A stretch of 64,000 nucleotides of DNA from Komagataeibacter xylinus (lineage in GTDB: Bacteria; Pseudomonadota; Alphaproteobacteria; Acetobacterales; Acetobacteraceae). Positions 8,190 through 15,831 of the stretch are shown piece after piece. The number at the start of each line of letters is the position of its first letter. Position 1 is the stretch's first letter. Both the position numbers and the translations under genes were made by a program. The notes under the pieces were generated by a model that saw only the letters and a program-made list of their open reading frames with translations, ran no database searches and was not told the origin of the DNA. The stretch covers positions 2,021,001 through 2,085,000 of the forward strand of contig NZ_CP041348.1 of NCBI RefSeq assembly GCF_009834365.1, in the 5' to 3' direction.

Positions 8190-9296
8190 TCAGGCCTTGG
8201 GCACTTCCTTCAGGGCAAGGGGAAGAGCGCGCCCGAACATGGCCAGTTCGACAGGAGTAGCAGTGCCGACCCGGATCCATGTCTGATAGGTGGGCGCTTC
8301 AAAAACACGGATATCGATATTGTGCTGCGCCAGCGCCTGTTCCATCAGCCGGGCGGGGCGTCCGGTATCTACATACACGAACGTGCCATGGCTTTTCAGG
8401 TAGGGGAGGCCATTTTTTTCGCAGATATCATAGATCATCTGGCGGCATTTTTTCAGGTAGGCGATCGCCCCGTCAAGGTACTGCCTGTCTCCCAGTGATG
8501 CGGCAGCCGCGGCAAAGCCTGCCTGATTGCGCGATGTCGTGGTCAGGCTGTAAAGCTGTTTGACGCGGGGGGGCTGCGCCAGGATGTAGCCGATCCGTAA
8601 CCCGGCCAGTCCATACACTTTCGAGAACGTGCGCGCCACGATCACATCGTGTCCAGAATGGATGAGGGGGGCAATGGTCATACCATTTGCATCGGGCAGC
8701 AGTTCGAAATAGGCCTCATCCACAATGACCGGAACCGTTTTTGAAACATCCCGGCAGAATGCCAGAAGTTCCTGATGCCTGAGCATATGCCCGGTCGGGT
8801 TGTTCGGGTTGCAGACATACACCAGGGCGGTCTGGGGTGTTATGGCGCGGCGCATGGCCTGCAGGTCGATTGCATGCGCCGAAAGCGGCACATACTGCAC
8901 GGCTACCCCCCGGCGCTGGGCATAGTTCAGGTGCGTGGCATAGGTTGGCTGGGGGGCAAGGATGTGCCCGGCGCGCCCGATATCGGTTGACAGCAGCGAA
9001 AGCGCATCAAGCGAGCCATTGGACAGGGCAACTTTCTCACGTTCAAGATTTTCCTGCTGGCCTATCCGGTCGCGCAGCAGATGCTCATCCTCAACGTAAT
9101 AGGGCGCCAGCTTCACGCAGCCTGCAATGGCGGCGCGTGCGGCGGGAGAGGGGCCAAACGGGTTTTCCGTTACATTCAGGCGCGCCCGCGCAGGCGGGGG
9201 TTCTTCTGCCCTGGCAGGGCTGACCACACCGGCCCACAAGGCGGAGGTAAGCAGGCTGGCAGACTGGATGATGGAGCGCCGGTTCAGATGCAGCAT
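8190..9296 (-). CDS. Tat-exported HisC-like class I/II aminotransferase
   Basis: A PLP-dependent aminotransferase of the histidinol-phosphate aminotransferase group, about 368 residues. The N-terminus is a Tat signal (LHLNRRSIIQSASLL, then AGVVSPARAEE). The core has the N-terminal motif LNVTENPFGPSP, CNPNNPTGH, DEAYFE and the PLP-lysine motif TFSKVYGLAGLRIGY. Cytosolic HisC has no signal peptide, so this enzyme should act in the periplasm, perhaps on an amino acid or amine. I prefer ATG at 9296 (weak ACGGA upstream) over ATG 9314, which has no ribosome-binding site. It is transcribed divergently from a TonB-dependent receptor across an AT-rich gap, suggesting shared control. Confidence 0.82.
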   Translation of the reverse strand: MLHLNRRSIIQSASLLTSALWAGVVSPARAEEPPPARARLNVTENPFGPSPAARAAIAGCVKLAPYYVEDEHLLRDRIGQQENLEREKVALSNGSLDALSLLSTDIGRAGHILAPQPTYATHLNYAQRRGVAVQYVPLSAHAIDLQAMRRAITPQTALVYVCNPNNPTGHMLRHQELLAFCRDVSKTVPVIVDEAYFELLPDANGMTIAPLIHSGHDVIVARTFSKVYGLAGLRIGYILAQPPRVKQLYSLTTTSRNQAGFAAAAASLGDRQYLDGAIAYLKKCRQMIYDICEKNGLPYLKSHGTFVYVDTGRPARLMEQALAQHNIDIRVFEAPTYQTWIRVGTATPVELAMFGRALPLALKEVPKA

Positions 9297-9463
9297 GATT
9301 GTCCGTGAAGGCATGAGGTTGAATATCTTGTTATATTATTTTGTTAAAGTAAAATATGAAATAAATAAGAATAAATTTTCATAATAACTTAACTTAAACA
9401 GAATCTGATTTTTTATGTAAGGGTATTGCATCTCTTTTTAATGCATTTATCCCGGGAATACTC
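9297..9463. promoter_or_regulatory. AT-rich divergent promoter region
   Basis: These 167 bases separate the aminotransferase and the TonB receptor and are far more AT-rich than anything else in the window, especially 9328-9450. Several TATAAT-like and TTGTTA-like hexamers are present but none makes a clearly spaced pair. A GGGAA ribosome-binding site lies six bases before the receptor ATG. Low GC in a divergent gap often marks regulator binding or H-NS/Lsr2-type silencing; no specific operator could be assigned. Confidence 0.45.
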
Positions 9464-12088
9464 ATGGCGATAAGAAAAGCCTTTCTGTTTTCAACAGCAA
9501 TCACCTTTGGCCTGGTGGTGGATACAACCATTTCTCATGCAGTTCCGCTTGTGGATGAGCAGAAGCCAGACAATAACAAGCGCGAAAAAAAACCTGCCGT
9601 GAAAGGCACGAAATCTGGCGCAAAGCCGGTCGATGGCTCAAATGCCTCGGCCAGCAGTAGTGAAACCCTGATTGTAACAGGTACCCATGCTGTCAATCGC
9701 AAGGCGCAGCAGAGCACATCACCCGTTACGGTACTGTCTGCTGCAACCCTGCGGCGTTCGGGGCAACTGAACCTGGCGGATGCCCTGACACGCACCTATG
9801 CCTCGATCAATGTCAGCGCCATGGGCAATGATGCGGGCGCGCTGACATCCGCCATTCGCATGCGTGGCCTCAACCCCAACGAGGTTCTGGTGCTGGTGGA
9901 TGGAAAACGCCGCCACACCACGGCAAACATCTACGCCGATGCCGGCCCGGACTTTGGCGCGACACCGGTTGACCTGAACATGATCCCGGCGGCCGCCATT
10001 GACCATATCGAGGTGCTGGAAGATGGGGCCGCCGCGCTGTACGGGTCGGACGCCATTGCGGGCGTGGTCAACATCATTACCAAAAAAACGAATCATGGCC
10101 TGAACATGAGCGCCCAGACCGGCGCAAATGCCTATAATGGCGATGGCTGGCAATACCAGACCAGCATTGATGGCGGCCTGTCGCTTGGCGGGGATGGTTA
10201 CCTGCACCTGAGCGGGCAGGTCTACCACACCGATCATATGGTCCCCTATACCGAAGACCATCGCCTGCTGGGCTATGCGCCTGCGGGAGCGGCAACCTCG
10301 CTCTATAAAGGGTCGGTTTCCGTTCCCAAGAACTCCAACAAGGTCATGAGCACGCCAGAGGAAACACGTGAAAACCTGAGCATCGCCTTTGGCAAGACAC
10401 TGGCGGAGGGCATACAGGGCTACGGCCTGATCACCTACGCCCATCGCCATGCCGAAGCATATGAAAACTATCGTCCGCCCAGTACGCTGCCTTCCGTCTA
10501 TCCTTCCGGTTTCTCGCCCATCGAGACGATGGAAGAGAATGACTATGCCGCCACCCTGGGGCTGAAGGGCGATAACTTCTTCAAATTCGCCTGGGACATC
10601 AGCACGACCTATGGCGCGGATGAAGACAAGATCGGTGACAAAAGCAGCGTGAATGCGGGCATGCTGAGCAGCAAGTGTATTGCGCGCAGCAGCAACCCGA
10701 CCAGCACCAGCGCCTATGCCTCGACCGATGGGTGCGGCTGGTCGCCCACTTCCACGCGGGCCGAAAGCTACCGCATGGCGCAGTGGACCAATACGGCTGA
10801 TTTCAGGCGCAATTTCAAAACCGGCTTTGCAACCCCCACCACCATTGCCTTTGGCGCGGAGCACCGGCTTGAAACCTATGAGATAACGGCAGGCACCCCG
10901 CCATCATACGAGGCAGGTGGCATGGCGGGCTATGTTGGCCTCAGCCCGCATAATGCCGGTAGCTGGAGCCGTGACATCTGGGCAGGCTACCTTGATGGCG
11001 ATTTCCATCCGCTCAAGCACTGGGATGTCGATTTTGCCGGGCGTTTCGAGCACTATACCGATGTGGGCAACACCGAAAACGGCAAGGTCTCCACACGCTA
11101 TGACTTTACGCGACGCATCGCCGTGCGTGGTACCATCAGCAACGGCTTTCGTGCGCCCACCCTGGCCGAGCAGCATTTCAGCGCCATCAATGTAGGGGCT
11201 TCGACCGTATCGGGGCTGCTGCCTGTCAGTTCGGGGGCCGCGCGCTCGCTGGGGGCCTCTCCCCTCAAGCCTGAACGCTCGACCAACGCCAGCGCAGGCA
11301 TCGTGCTGGAGCCGGTCAACGGGTTCCATGTCGAGGCCGATGTCTACCAGATCAACATCCGCGACCGCATCATCGCCGGTGGGTCCGTCAACGGGCCTAC
11401 GGCCATCAACGCCGTGCAGCAGCTTGGCTTCGTACTGCCAGGCGGCCTCGACCCCAATGCGGTCAGCACTTACTATTTTGCCAATGGCGCCAGCACGCGC
11501 ACGCAGGGTTTTGACCTCAAGGCCAGCTACCTGCTGCACATGCACCGTTATGGCAACCTGAACCTTTCCGCCTCGCTGGACCTGAACCGCACCCGTCTGA
11601 GCCATGTGGCCTCCACCATGGTCAATGGCGTGAGCACGCCACTGCTCAATGCCGCCACCGCCAGCTACATCACAACTGCCTATCCGCGCAGCAAGCTGAT
11701 CCTCAATGCTTACTGGACGATTGGCAAATGGGATGTAAACGTACGCCAGACCCGCTATGGCCAGACCACGGACATGCTTGCCTATCAGGACTGGACCCCG
11801 TCCAGCGCCCAGTGCATCTCAAACGGCCAGGCCAGCGCGCTGCGTTACTCCAACACCTGTTTCGCGCAGTTCAACAATACCCCGCGCTGGTTGACTGACC
11901 TTGAAATAGGCTACAGCGTTACGCCGCACCTGCATGTGACCGTCGGGGCGAACAATGTGTTCAATATCCGCCCCCGCATGGTCAATCCGCTGAACAACAA
12001 CTATGGTGCCCGTATTTATGATGCCAACTCGGCACAGGTGCCCATGACGGGTGGCTATTATTACGGCCGTATTGATGCCCGTTTCTGA
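9464..12088 (+). CDS. TonB-dependent outer-membrane receptor
   Basis: An 874-residue energised outer-membrane transporter. It has a signal peptide (residues 1 to about 26, ending ISHA) and a charged spacer. A probable TonB box is in SSETLIVTGTH near residue 70. The plug domain runs about 75-205 (LRRSGQLNLADAL, RMRGLNPNEVLVLVDG, VEVLEDGAAALYGSDAIAGV). A 22-strand-type barrel follows, ending in the terminal Phe of YYYGRIDARF, the usual BAM signal. The plug resembles receptors annotated for siderophores, vitamins or sugars; substrate cannot be told from sequence alone. The divergent Tat-exported aminotransferase is the only pathway clue. Confidence 0.92.
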   Translation: MAIRKAFLFSTAITFGLVVDTTISHAVPLVDEQKPDNNKREKKPAVKGTKSGAKPVDGSNASASSSETLIVTGTHAVNRKAQQSTSPVTVLSAATLRRSGQLNLADALTRTYASINVSAMGNDAGALTSAIRMRGLNPNEVLVLVDGKRRHTTANIYADAGPDFGATPVDLNMIPAAAIDHIEVLEDGAAALYGSDAIAGVVNIITKKTNHGLNMSAQTGANAYNGDGWQYQTSIDGGLSLGGDGYLHLSGQVYHTDHMVPYTEDHRLLGYAPAGAATSLYKGSVSVPKNSNKVMSTPEETRENLSIAFGKTLAEGIQGYGLITYAHRHAEAYENYRPPSTLPSVYPSGFSPIETMEENDYAATLGLKGDNFFKFAWDISTTYGADEDKIGDKSSVNAGMLSSKCIARSSNPTSTSAYASTDGCGWSPTSTRAESYRMAQWTNTADFRRNFKTGFATPTTIAFGAEHRLETYEITAGTPPSYEAGGMAGYVGLSPHNAGSWSRDIWAGYLDGDFHPLKHWDVDFAGRFEHYTDVGNTENGKVSTRYDFTRRIAVRGTISNGFRAPTLAEQHFSAINVGASTVSGLLPVSSGAARSLGASPLKPERSTNASAGIVLEPVNGFHVEADVYQINIRDRIIAGGSVNGPTAINAVQQLGFVLPGGLDPNAVSTYYFANGASTRTQGFDLKASYLLHMHRYGNLNLSASLDLNRTRLSHVASTMVNGVSTPLLNAATASYITTAYPRSKLILNAYWTIGKWDVNVRQTRYGQTTDMLAYQDWTPSSAQCISNGQASALRYSNTCFAQFNNTPRWLTDLEIGYSVTPHLHVTVGANNVFNIRPRMVNPLNNNYGARIYDANSAQVPMTGGYYYGRIDARF

Positions 12089-12112
12089 ACTTTCCCGTTA
12101 ACCATGATTGAC

Positions 12113-12140
12113 GGGCCGGAAGCAGCCCTGCTTCCGGCCC
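12113..12140. terminator. Strong hairpin after the TonB receptor
   Basis: GGGCCGGAAGCAG and its exact complement CTGCTTCCGGCCC are separated by two bases, so in practice a stem of about 12 pairs with a tight loop. It lies 25 bases after the receptor stop and before the convergent yqgE. There is no T-tract on either side. Confidence 0.6.
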
Positions 12141-12243
12141 GCTGGCGTTATCATGTCTTTCCGGCACGCTCTGGTGGCCGGAACAGTATGCCATATCATG
12201 CGCGGGAAGGGGCGGTTACCCTTATGGAAAGGGCCGCGTTACA

Positions 12244-12828
12244 TCAGGCGTGGCCGACGGCCCCGGTAAACCAGGCCGGGTCAATGCGCACGCTGGCCAG
12301 CGCCTGCCGCCATTTGGCGTTATGGTCGGGGCCGAACACGATGGCCTCGGTAGCGGGAGCGGCCACCCAAGCATTATGGCGCAGCATCTCGTCTTCCAGT
12401 TGGCCTGCCTCCCAGCTGGCATGGCCCATGGCAAGCATGGCGTGGGCCGGGCCATTGCCATCGGCAATGTCACGCAGCACGTCGAGGCTGGCGGTCAGCG
12501 TCGTGCTGTCATCCACCGGCAGGCTGCCATCGCCGCTCCAGTCCGATGTATGCAGCACAAAGCCGCGCCCGTTATCCATCGGGCCGCCCGCGCACAGATT
12601 GATGCGGCGGCGTGGCGGCACGGGCGCAATGCCAAGCTGTTCGAGCACGTCATCCAGCACGGGTTGCGACAGCCTGCGGTTGACGACCAGCCCCATCGCT
12701 CCATCCTCGGGCGTGTGGGCGCACAGGTAGATGACACTGCGCGCGAAGGCGGGATCGGTCAGGGCAGGGGTCGCCACCAGCAGGTGACCGGTCAGGCTGC
12801 GGCCTGGAGATGTCGCGAAGGAAGCCAT
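12244..12828 (-). CDS. YqgE/AlgH family protein (UPF0301)
   Basis: A 194-residue cytosolic protein of the AlgH/YqgE family, whose biochemical role is unsettled. The family hallmarks are LTGHLLVATPALTDPAFARS near the N-terminus, HTPEDGAMGLVVNR, GGPMDNGRGFVLH and a C-terminal GHASWEAGQLEDE. ATG 12828 is chosen because the conserved block begins there; the open frame extends far upstream on the same strand only as antisense to the next gene. It converges with the TonB receptor and is divergent from the SDR gene at 12958. Confidence 0.92.
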   Translation of the reverse strand: MASFATSPGRSLTGHLLVATPALTDPAFARSVIYLCAHTPEDGAMGLVVNRRLSQPVLDDVLEQLGIAPVPPRRRINLCAGGPMDNGRGFVLHTSDWSGDGSLPVDDSTTLTASLDVLRDIADGNGPAHAMLAMGHASWEAGQLEDEMLRHNAWVAAPATEAIVFGPDHNAKWRQALASVRIDPAWFTGAVGHA

Positions 12829-12957
12829 ACACCACCATAGAACCGGATTTGCCCTCTTTTGCAACCATTTCAGCTTCGGGTTGTATGGTTGATAGCCCCC
12901 ATGACGGGAGGCGACTGATATGCAAGGCTGACCACCCACACAGCAGGAGAAAAGACC

Positions 12958-13716
12958 ATGAAGAAGATTGCACTGGTAACGGGGGCTACGGCCGGATTCG
13001 GCAAGGCGATCGCCACACGGCTCGTGCGTGATGGGTACCGTGTCATTGCCACCGGCCGCAGGCGCGAACGCCTTGATGCGCTGGCGGCCGAACTCGGGCC
13101 GGACCTGCTGGCCTTTGAGCTGGACATGACCGATGCCCCTGCCATCGCCGCCCTGCCGGGCAGCCTGCCCGAGGGCTGGCGCGATGTGGATGTGCTGGTC
13201 AATAACGCAGGTCTCGCCCTGGGCATGGAAAAGGCGCAGGAGGCGGATATAGCCAACTGGCAGACCATGATTGCCACGAACGTGACTGGCATGGTCGAAC
13301 TGACGCGCGTGCTGCTGCCCGGCATGGTGGCGCGTGACCGCGGGCATGTGGTGACGCTGGGCAGCACGGCGGGCACCTATCCCTATACGGGCGGCAATGT
13401 GTACGGCGCGACCAAGGCCTTCGTGCGCCAGTTCACCCGCAACCTGCGCTGTGATCTGCTGGGCCATAATGTGCGCGTGACCAATATCGAGCCGGGCCTG
13501 TGTGGTGGCAGCGAGTTCAGCACCGTGCGCCTGCGCGACCCGGCCAGGGCGGCGGCAGTATATGAAGGAACCAAACCCCTGTTGCCCGAGGATATTGCCG
13601 AGACCCTGTCCTGGATCATTGCGCTGCCGCGTCATGTCAATATCAATGAGGTAGAGATGATGCCGACCTGTCAGGCGGCTGGTGGCCTTGCGGTGGCGCG
13701 GGGCATGAAGGATTGA
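12958..13716 (+). CDS. Short-chain dehydrogenase, YdfG-like
   Basis: An NADP-dependent SDR of 252 residues close to YdfG-type 3-hydroxy acid or L-allo-threonine dehydrogenases. It shows the cofactor motif TGATAGFGKA (residues 8-17), NNAG, the catalytic Ser in LGSTAG and the Tyr/Lys pair in VYGATKAF. The extended C-terminus with NINEVEMMPT is typical of the YdfG group. Exact substrate is inferred from the family. It is followed two bases after the stop by the PPK2 gene, so a two-gene operon is likely. Confidence 0.88.
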   Translation: MKKIALVTGATAGFGKAIATRLVRDGYRVIATGRRRERLDALAAELGPDLLAFELDMTDAPAIAALPGSLPEGWRDVDVLVNNAGLALGMEKAQEADIANWQTMIATNVTGMVELTRVLLPGMVARDRGHVVTLGSTAGTYPYTGGNVYGATKAFVRQFTRNLRCDLLGHNVRVTNIEPGLCGGSEFSTVRLRDPARAAAVYEGTKPLLPEDIAETLSWIIALPRHVNINEVEMMPTCQAAGGLAVARGMKD

Positions 13717-13718
13717 GT

Positions 13719-14633
13719 ATGGCCCGCAAGAAAACGACCACAAATACCCTCGCACGCCGCTTCAGCGTGCATAACGGCAAGGGGTTCTCCCTTGCCGACT
13801 GCCCGACCCGCGCAGCAGAGGCCTGCGGGCTGGACAAGAAAACCGGCAAGCAGCTGCTCAAGGAGCGTATCCGCTACCTCGCGCATCTGCAGGCCCTGTT
13901 ATACGCCAACAACACATGGTCCGTGCTGGTCGTGCTGCAGGCGCTTGATGCGGGCGGCAAGGATGGCGTGATCAAGCATGTCATGTCGGGCATCAACCCG
14001 CAGGGGGTCAGTGTCTCGTCGTTCAAGCAGCCTGGCCCGGTTGAACTCGCGCATGGCTATCTGTGGCGCGAGCATATGGTGGCCCCGGCAGCAGGGCGCA
14101 TCGGCATCTTCAACCGCAGCCATTATGAGGAAGTGCTTGTCACCCGCGTGCACCCCGAGCTGCTCGAGCACGAATGCCTGCCGCTGAGCCTGCGCCGCAA
14201 GCCCACCTTCTGGGCGGACCGGTACGAGGATATCAGCAGTTTCGAGCGTTACATGGCCCGTCAGGGTACGATCGTGCTGAAGTTCTTCCTGCACCTTTCC
14301 AAGGAGGAGCAGCGCCTGCGCTTTTTGCAGCGCATCAAGCACCGCGCCAAGAACTGGAAGTTCTCGCCTGCCGATATTCACGAGCGCCAGTACTGGGATG
14401 ATTACCAGCACGCCTATGAAGAAGCGATCCGGCATACGGCCCACCCTGATGCGCCGTGGTTTGTCGTGCCCGCTGACCAGAAATGGTTCGAGCGTCTGGT
14501 CGTGATCGAGGCGATCATCGACGCGCTGGAGAAGCTGCACCTGAAAATGCCCGCCATGGACCCCGCCATGGAGGCGGATATGGAAAATGCCCGCAAACAG
14601 CTTGAGGCGGAAGCCCCCTCGGCCTGCCCGTAA
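13719..14633 (+). CDS. Polyphosphate kinase 2 family protein (class III-like)
   Basis: A 304-residue nucleotide phosphotransferase using polyphosphate as donor (polyP:AMP/ADP type in the closest class). The Walker A region reads LQALDAGGKDGVIKHVMSG, with AGGKDG where AAGKDG is more usual. The substrate loop INPQGVSVSSFKQP, the Walker B-associated IGIFNRSHYEEVL and the lid Arg/Lys segment RIKHRAKNWKF are present. I chose ATG 13719, with GAAGGA upstream, rather than the in-frame TTG at 13713 inside the previous stop region. It is closely linked to the upstream SDR. Confidence 0.9.
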   Translation: MARKKTTTNTLARRFSVHNGKGFSLADCPTRAAEACGLDKKTGKQLLKERIRYLAHLQALLYANNTWSVLVVLQALDAGGKDGVIKHVMSGINPQGVSVSSFKQPGPVELAHGYLWREHMVAPAAGRIGIFNRSHYEEVLVTRVHPELLEHECLPLSLRRKPTFWADRYEDISSFERYMARQGTIVLKFFLHLSKEEQRLRFLQRIKHRAKNWKFSPADIHERQYWDDYQHAYEEAIRHTAHPDAPWFVVPADQKWFERLVVIEAIIDALEKLHLKMPAMDPAMEADMENARKQLEAEAPSACP

Positions 14634-14665
14634 CCCCGTTCATTGACGCCGCCGCCAGCGCACCG

Positions 14666-14685
14666 CAAAAGATTGTGATCTTTTG
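14666..14685. promoter_or_regulatory. Perfect 20-base palindromic hairpin
   Basis: CAAAAGAT, loop TGTG, ATCTTTTG. It sits 32 bases after the PPK2 stop and just before the ribosome-binding site (AAAAGGGAGAA) of the next gene. It has no T-tract, so it could be an operator or an mRNA structure that gates translation as easily as a terminator. Confidence 0.45.
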
Positions 14686-14703
14686 AAAAGGGAGAACACT
14701 CAG

Positions 14704-15288
14704 ATGGCGGCAATGCGCTGGCAGCGATGCATGGTGATGGGGCTCGGAGCAGTCGTGGCCCTGCAGATGGGGGGCATTGCGCCCGCTCATGCGCGGCACC
14801 ACCACCACCGGCATGAAGACTCGCGTGAGGAAACGCAGGGCACGGAGGGTGGCCAAAGCGGGTATGAGGGCAGCAGTTCACGCCCGCAGCCCATTGCCAG
14901 CCCCGTGCCCGAGGCATGTGATGACGGCAAGTTTCTTGCTGACCTTCAGGCCGCGGAAGGCAGCAGCAGCGAAGCCCACCCCGACCGGGTCGAACATGTG
15001 TGCGGGCAGGTTATTGCGGTTTCGGCATCCAAGCGCACGCGTAGCGGCCTGCATGGGTATTTTTACGTTGATGTCGGTCATGGTGTATCCATCCGCATCG
15101 TGTCGGATCTGGACCGTATGACCGCACCCACATGGCCATGGGTGGCCAAGGGCGACAAGGCCGATGTGCTGGGTCGTTATTATTATGACAACGCCCGCAG
15201 CCAGGGCATTGACTGGACCCATCACGGCACCGGGCGGAGCTGGCCGGTTGAGGGCTATGTCAGCGTTAATGGCACGCGCTACCAGTAA
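14704..15288 (+). CDS. DUF3465 domain exported protein with His-rich linker
   Basis: A 194-residue protein of unknown function. It has a signal peptide (MRWQRCMVMGLGAVVALQMG, cleavage near AHA), then a His-rich run HARHHHHRHE and a Ser/Gly/Pro linker. The C-terminal half matches the DUF3465 pattern: VCGQVIAVSAS, YFYVDVGHGVSIRIV, WVAKGDKADVLGRYYYD, then the closing IDWTHHGTGRSWPVEGYV. ATG 14704 follows a clear AGGGAG site. The His run may bind metal; this is inference. It converges on ynfA across a dispersed repeat. Confidence 0.8.
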   Translation: MAAMRWQRCMVMGLGAVVALQMGGIAPAHARHHHHRHEDSREETQGTEGGQSGYEGSSSRPQPIASPVPEACDDGKFLADLQAAEGSSSEAHPDRVEHVCGQVIAVSASKRTRSGLHGYFYVDVGHGVSIRIVSDLDRMTAPTWPWVAKGDKADVLGRYYYDNARSQGIDWTHHGTGRSWPVEGYVSVNGTRYQ

Positions 15289-15294
15289 CCACAT

Positions 15295-15357
15295 TGATAA
15301 AAGGTTTTGAGTGCCGCCTTTTTTCAAAAAGGCGGCGTTCTTCTGCAGCTTTTATCA
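15295..15357 (+). repeat. Dispersed intergenic repeat, internally shortened copy
   Basis: The outer arms TGATAAAAG (15295-15303) and CTTTTATCA (15349-15357) are exact complements. The first hairpin, GCCGCCTTTTTTC/AAAAAGGCGGC, follows at about 15313-15336 and is trailed by TTCTT. The second hairpin is deleted. It begins seven bases after the DUF3465 stop, and its last three bases encode the TGA stop of ynfA on the other strand. It can act as a bidirectional terminator. Confidence 0.8.
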
Positions 15358-15684
15358 GGGGTGGGCGCGCGGGGCGAGCAGGATCAGCCCCGCGCCCGCA
15401 AGGCAGATGGCAGCGCCCAGTATGTCCCATCGGTCAGGTGGCAGGCCTTCGACCAGCCAGGACCAGATCAGGCTGGCCACGATGTACACGCCGCCATAAA
15501 TGGCATAGGCCCGCCCCGCGTTATCGGCGGGGCTGAAGGTCAGCAGCCACGCAAACAGCACCAGCGACACACAGCCCGGCACCAGCACGAGCGGCGAGCG
15601 GCCAAGGCGCATCCAGGCCCAGAAACAGAAGCAGCCGCCAATTTCGGCAAAGGCTGCGGGAATGTAGATGGCGGCGGTGAGCAT
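15355..15684 (-). CDS. YnfA/UPF0060 family small membrane protein
   Basis: A 109-residue integral membrane protein with four hydrophobic segments: [57 protein letters not shown], and [17 protein letters not shown]. The N-terminal [18 protein letters not shown] motif is the family signature. It is a small-multidrug-resistance-like fold; function is not well established. ATG 15684 has AGGGA upstream and gives the usual family length; the TTG at 15702 adds six unlikely residues. The stop codon is contributed by the dispersed repeat. Confidence 0.88.
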   Translation of the reverse strand: MLTAAIYIPAAFAEIGGCFCFWAWMRLGRSPLVLVPGCVSLVLFAWLLTFSPADNAGRAYAIYGGVYIVASLIWSWLVEGLPPDRWDILGAAICLAGAGLILLAPRAHP

Positions 15685-15704
15685 GACATCCCTACGAGAC
15701 AATC

Positions 15705-15739
15705 AGAAGTTTTTGGTGAAGCTTTTTTCAAAAAGCTTC
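15705..15739 (-). repeat. Dispersed intergenic repeat, isolated right half
   Basis: AGAAGTTTTTGGT followed by the perfect 10-pair hairpin GAAGCTTTTT/AAAAAGCTTC (15718-15739). This equals the right half of the full element at 31919-32004 in reverse orientation. It lies between the clpA terminator and the ynfA start. Confidence 0.7.
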
Positions 15740-15773
15740 GAAAAGCGCAGCCTCCTGTAAAAAAGTCAGCGCC

Positions 15774-15803
15774 AAAAAAAACAGGAGCCATTTCTGGCCC
15801 CTG
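15774..15803 (-). terminator. Rho-independent terminator of clpA
   Basis: On the minus strand CAGGGGCCA, loop GAAA, TGGCTCCTG is followed at once by a run of eight T. One pair in the stem is A-C. It lies about 30 bases after the clpA stop. Confidence 0.85.
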
Positions 15804-15831
15804 TCCTTGTTCCTGGTGAAGTGAACGATCC

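Noticed and set aside
9361..9390. A possible Fur box before the TonB receptor
   Set aside because: The best 19-base window matches the consensus at only about half the positions, as expected in such AT-rich sequence.
12829..13755. Apparent N-terminal extension of YqgE antisense to the SDR gene
   Set aside because: YqgE homologs start at the conserved block near 12828; the rest is antisense sequence of a gene with clear motifs.
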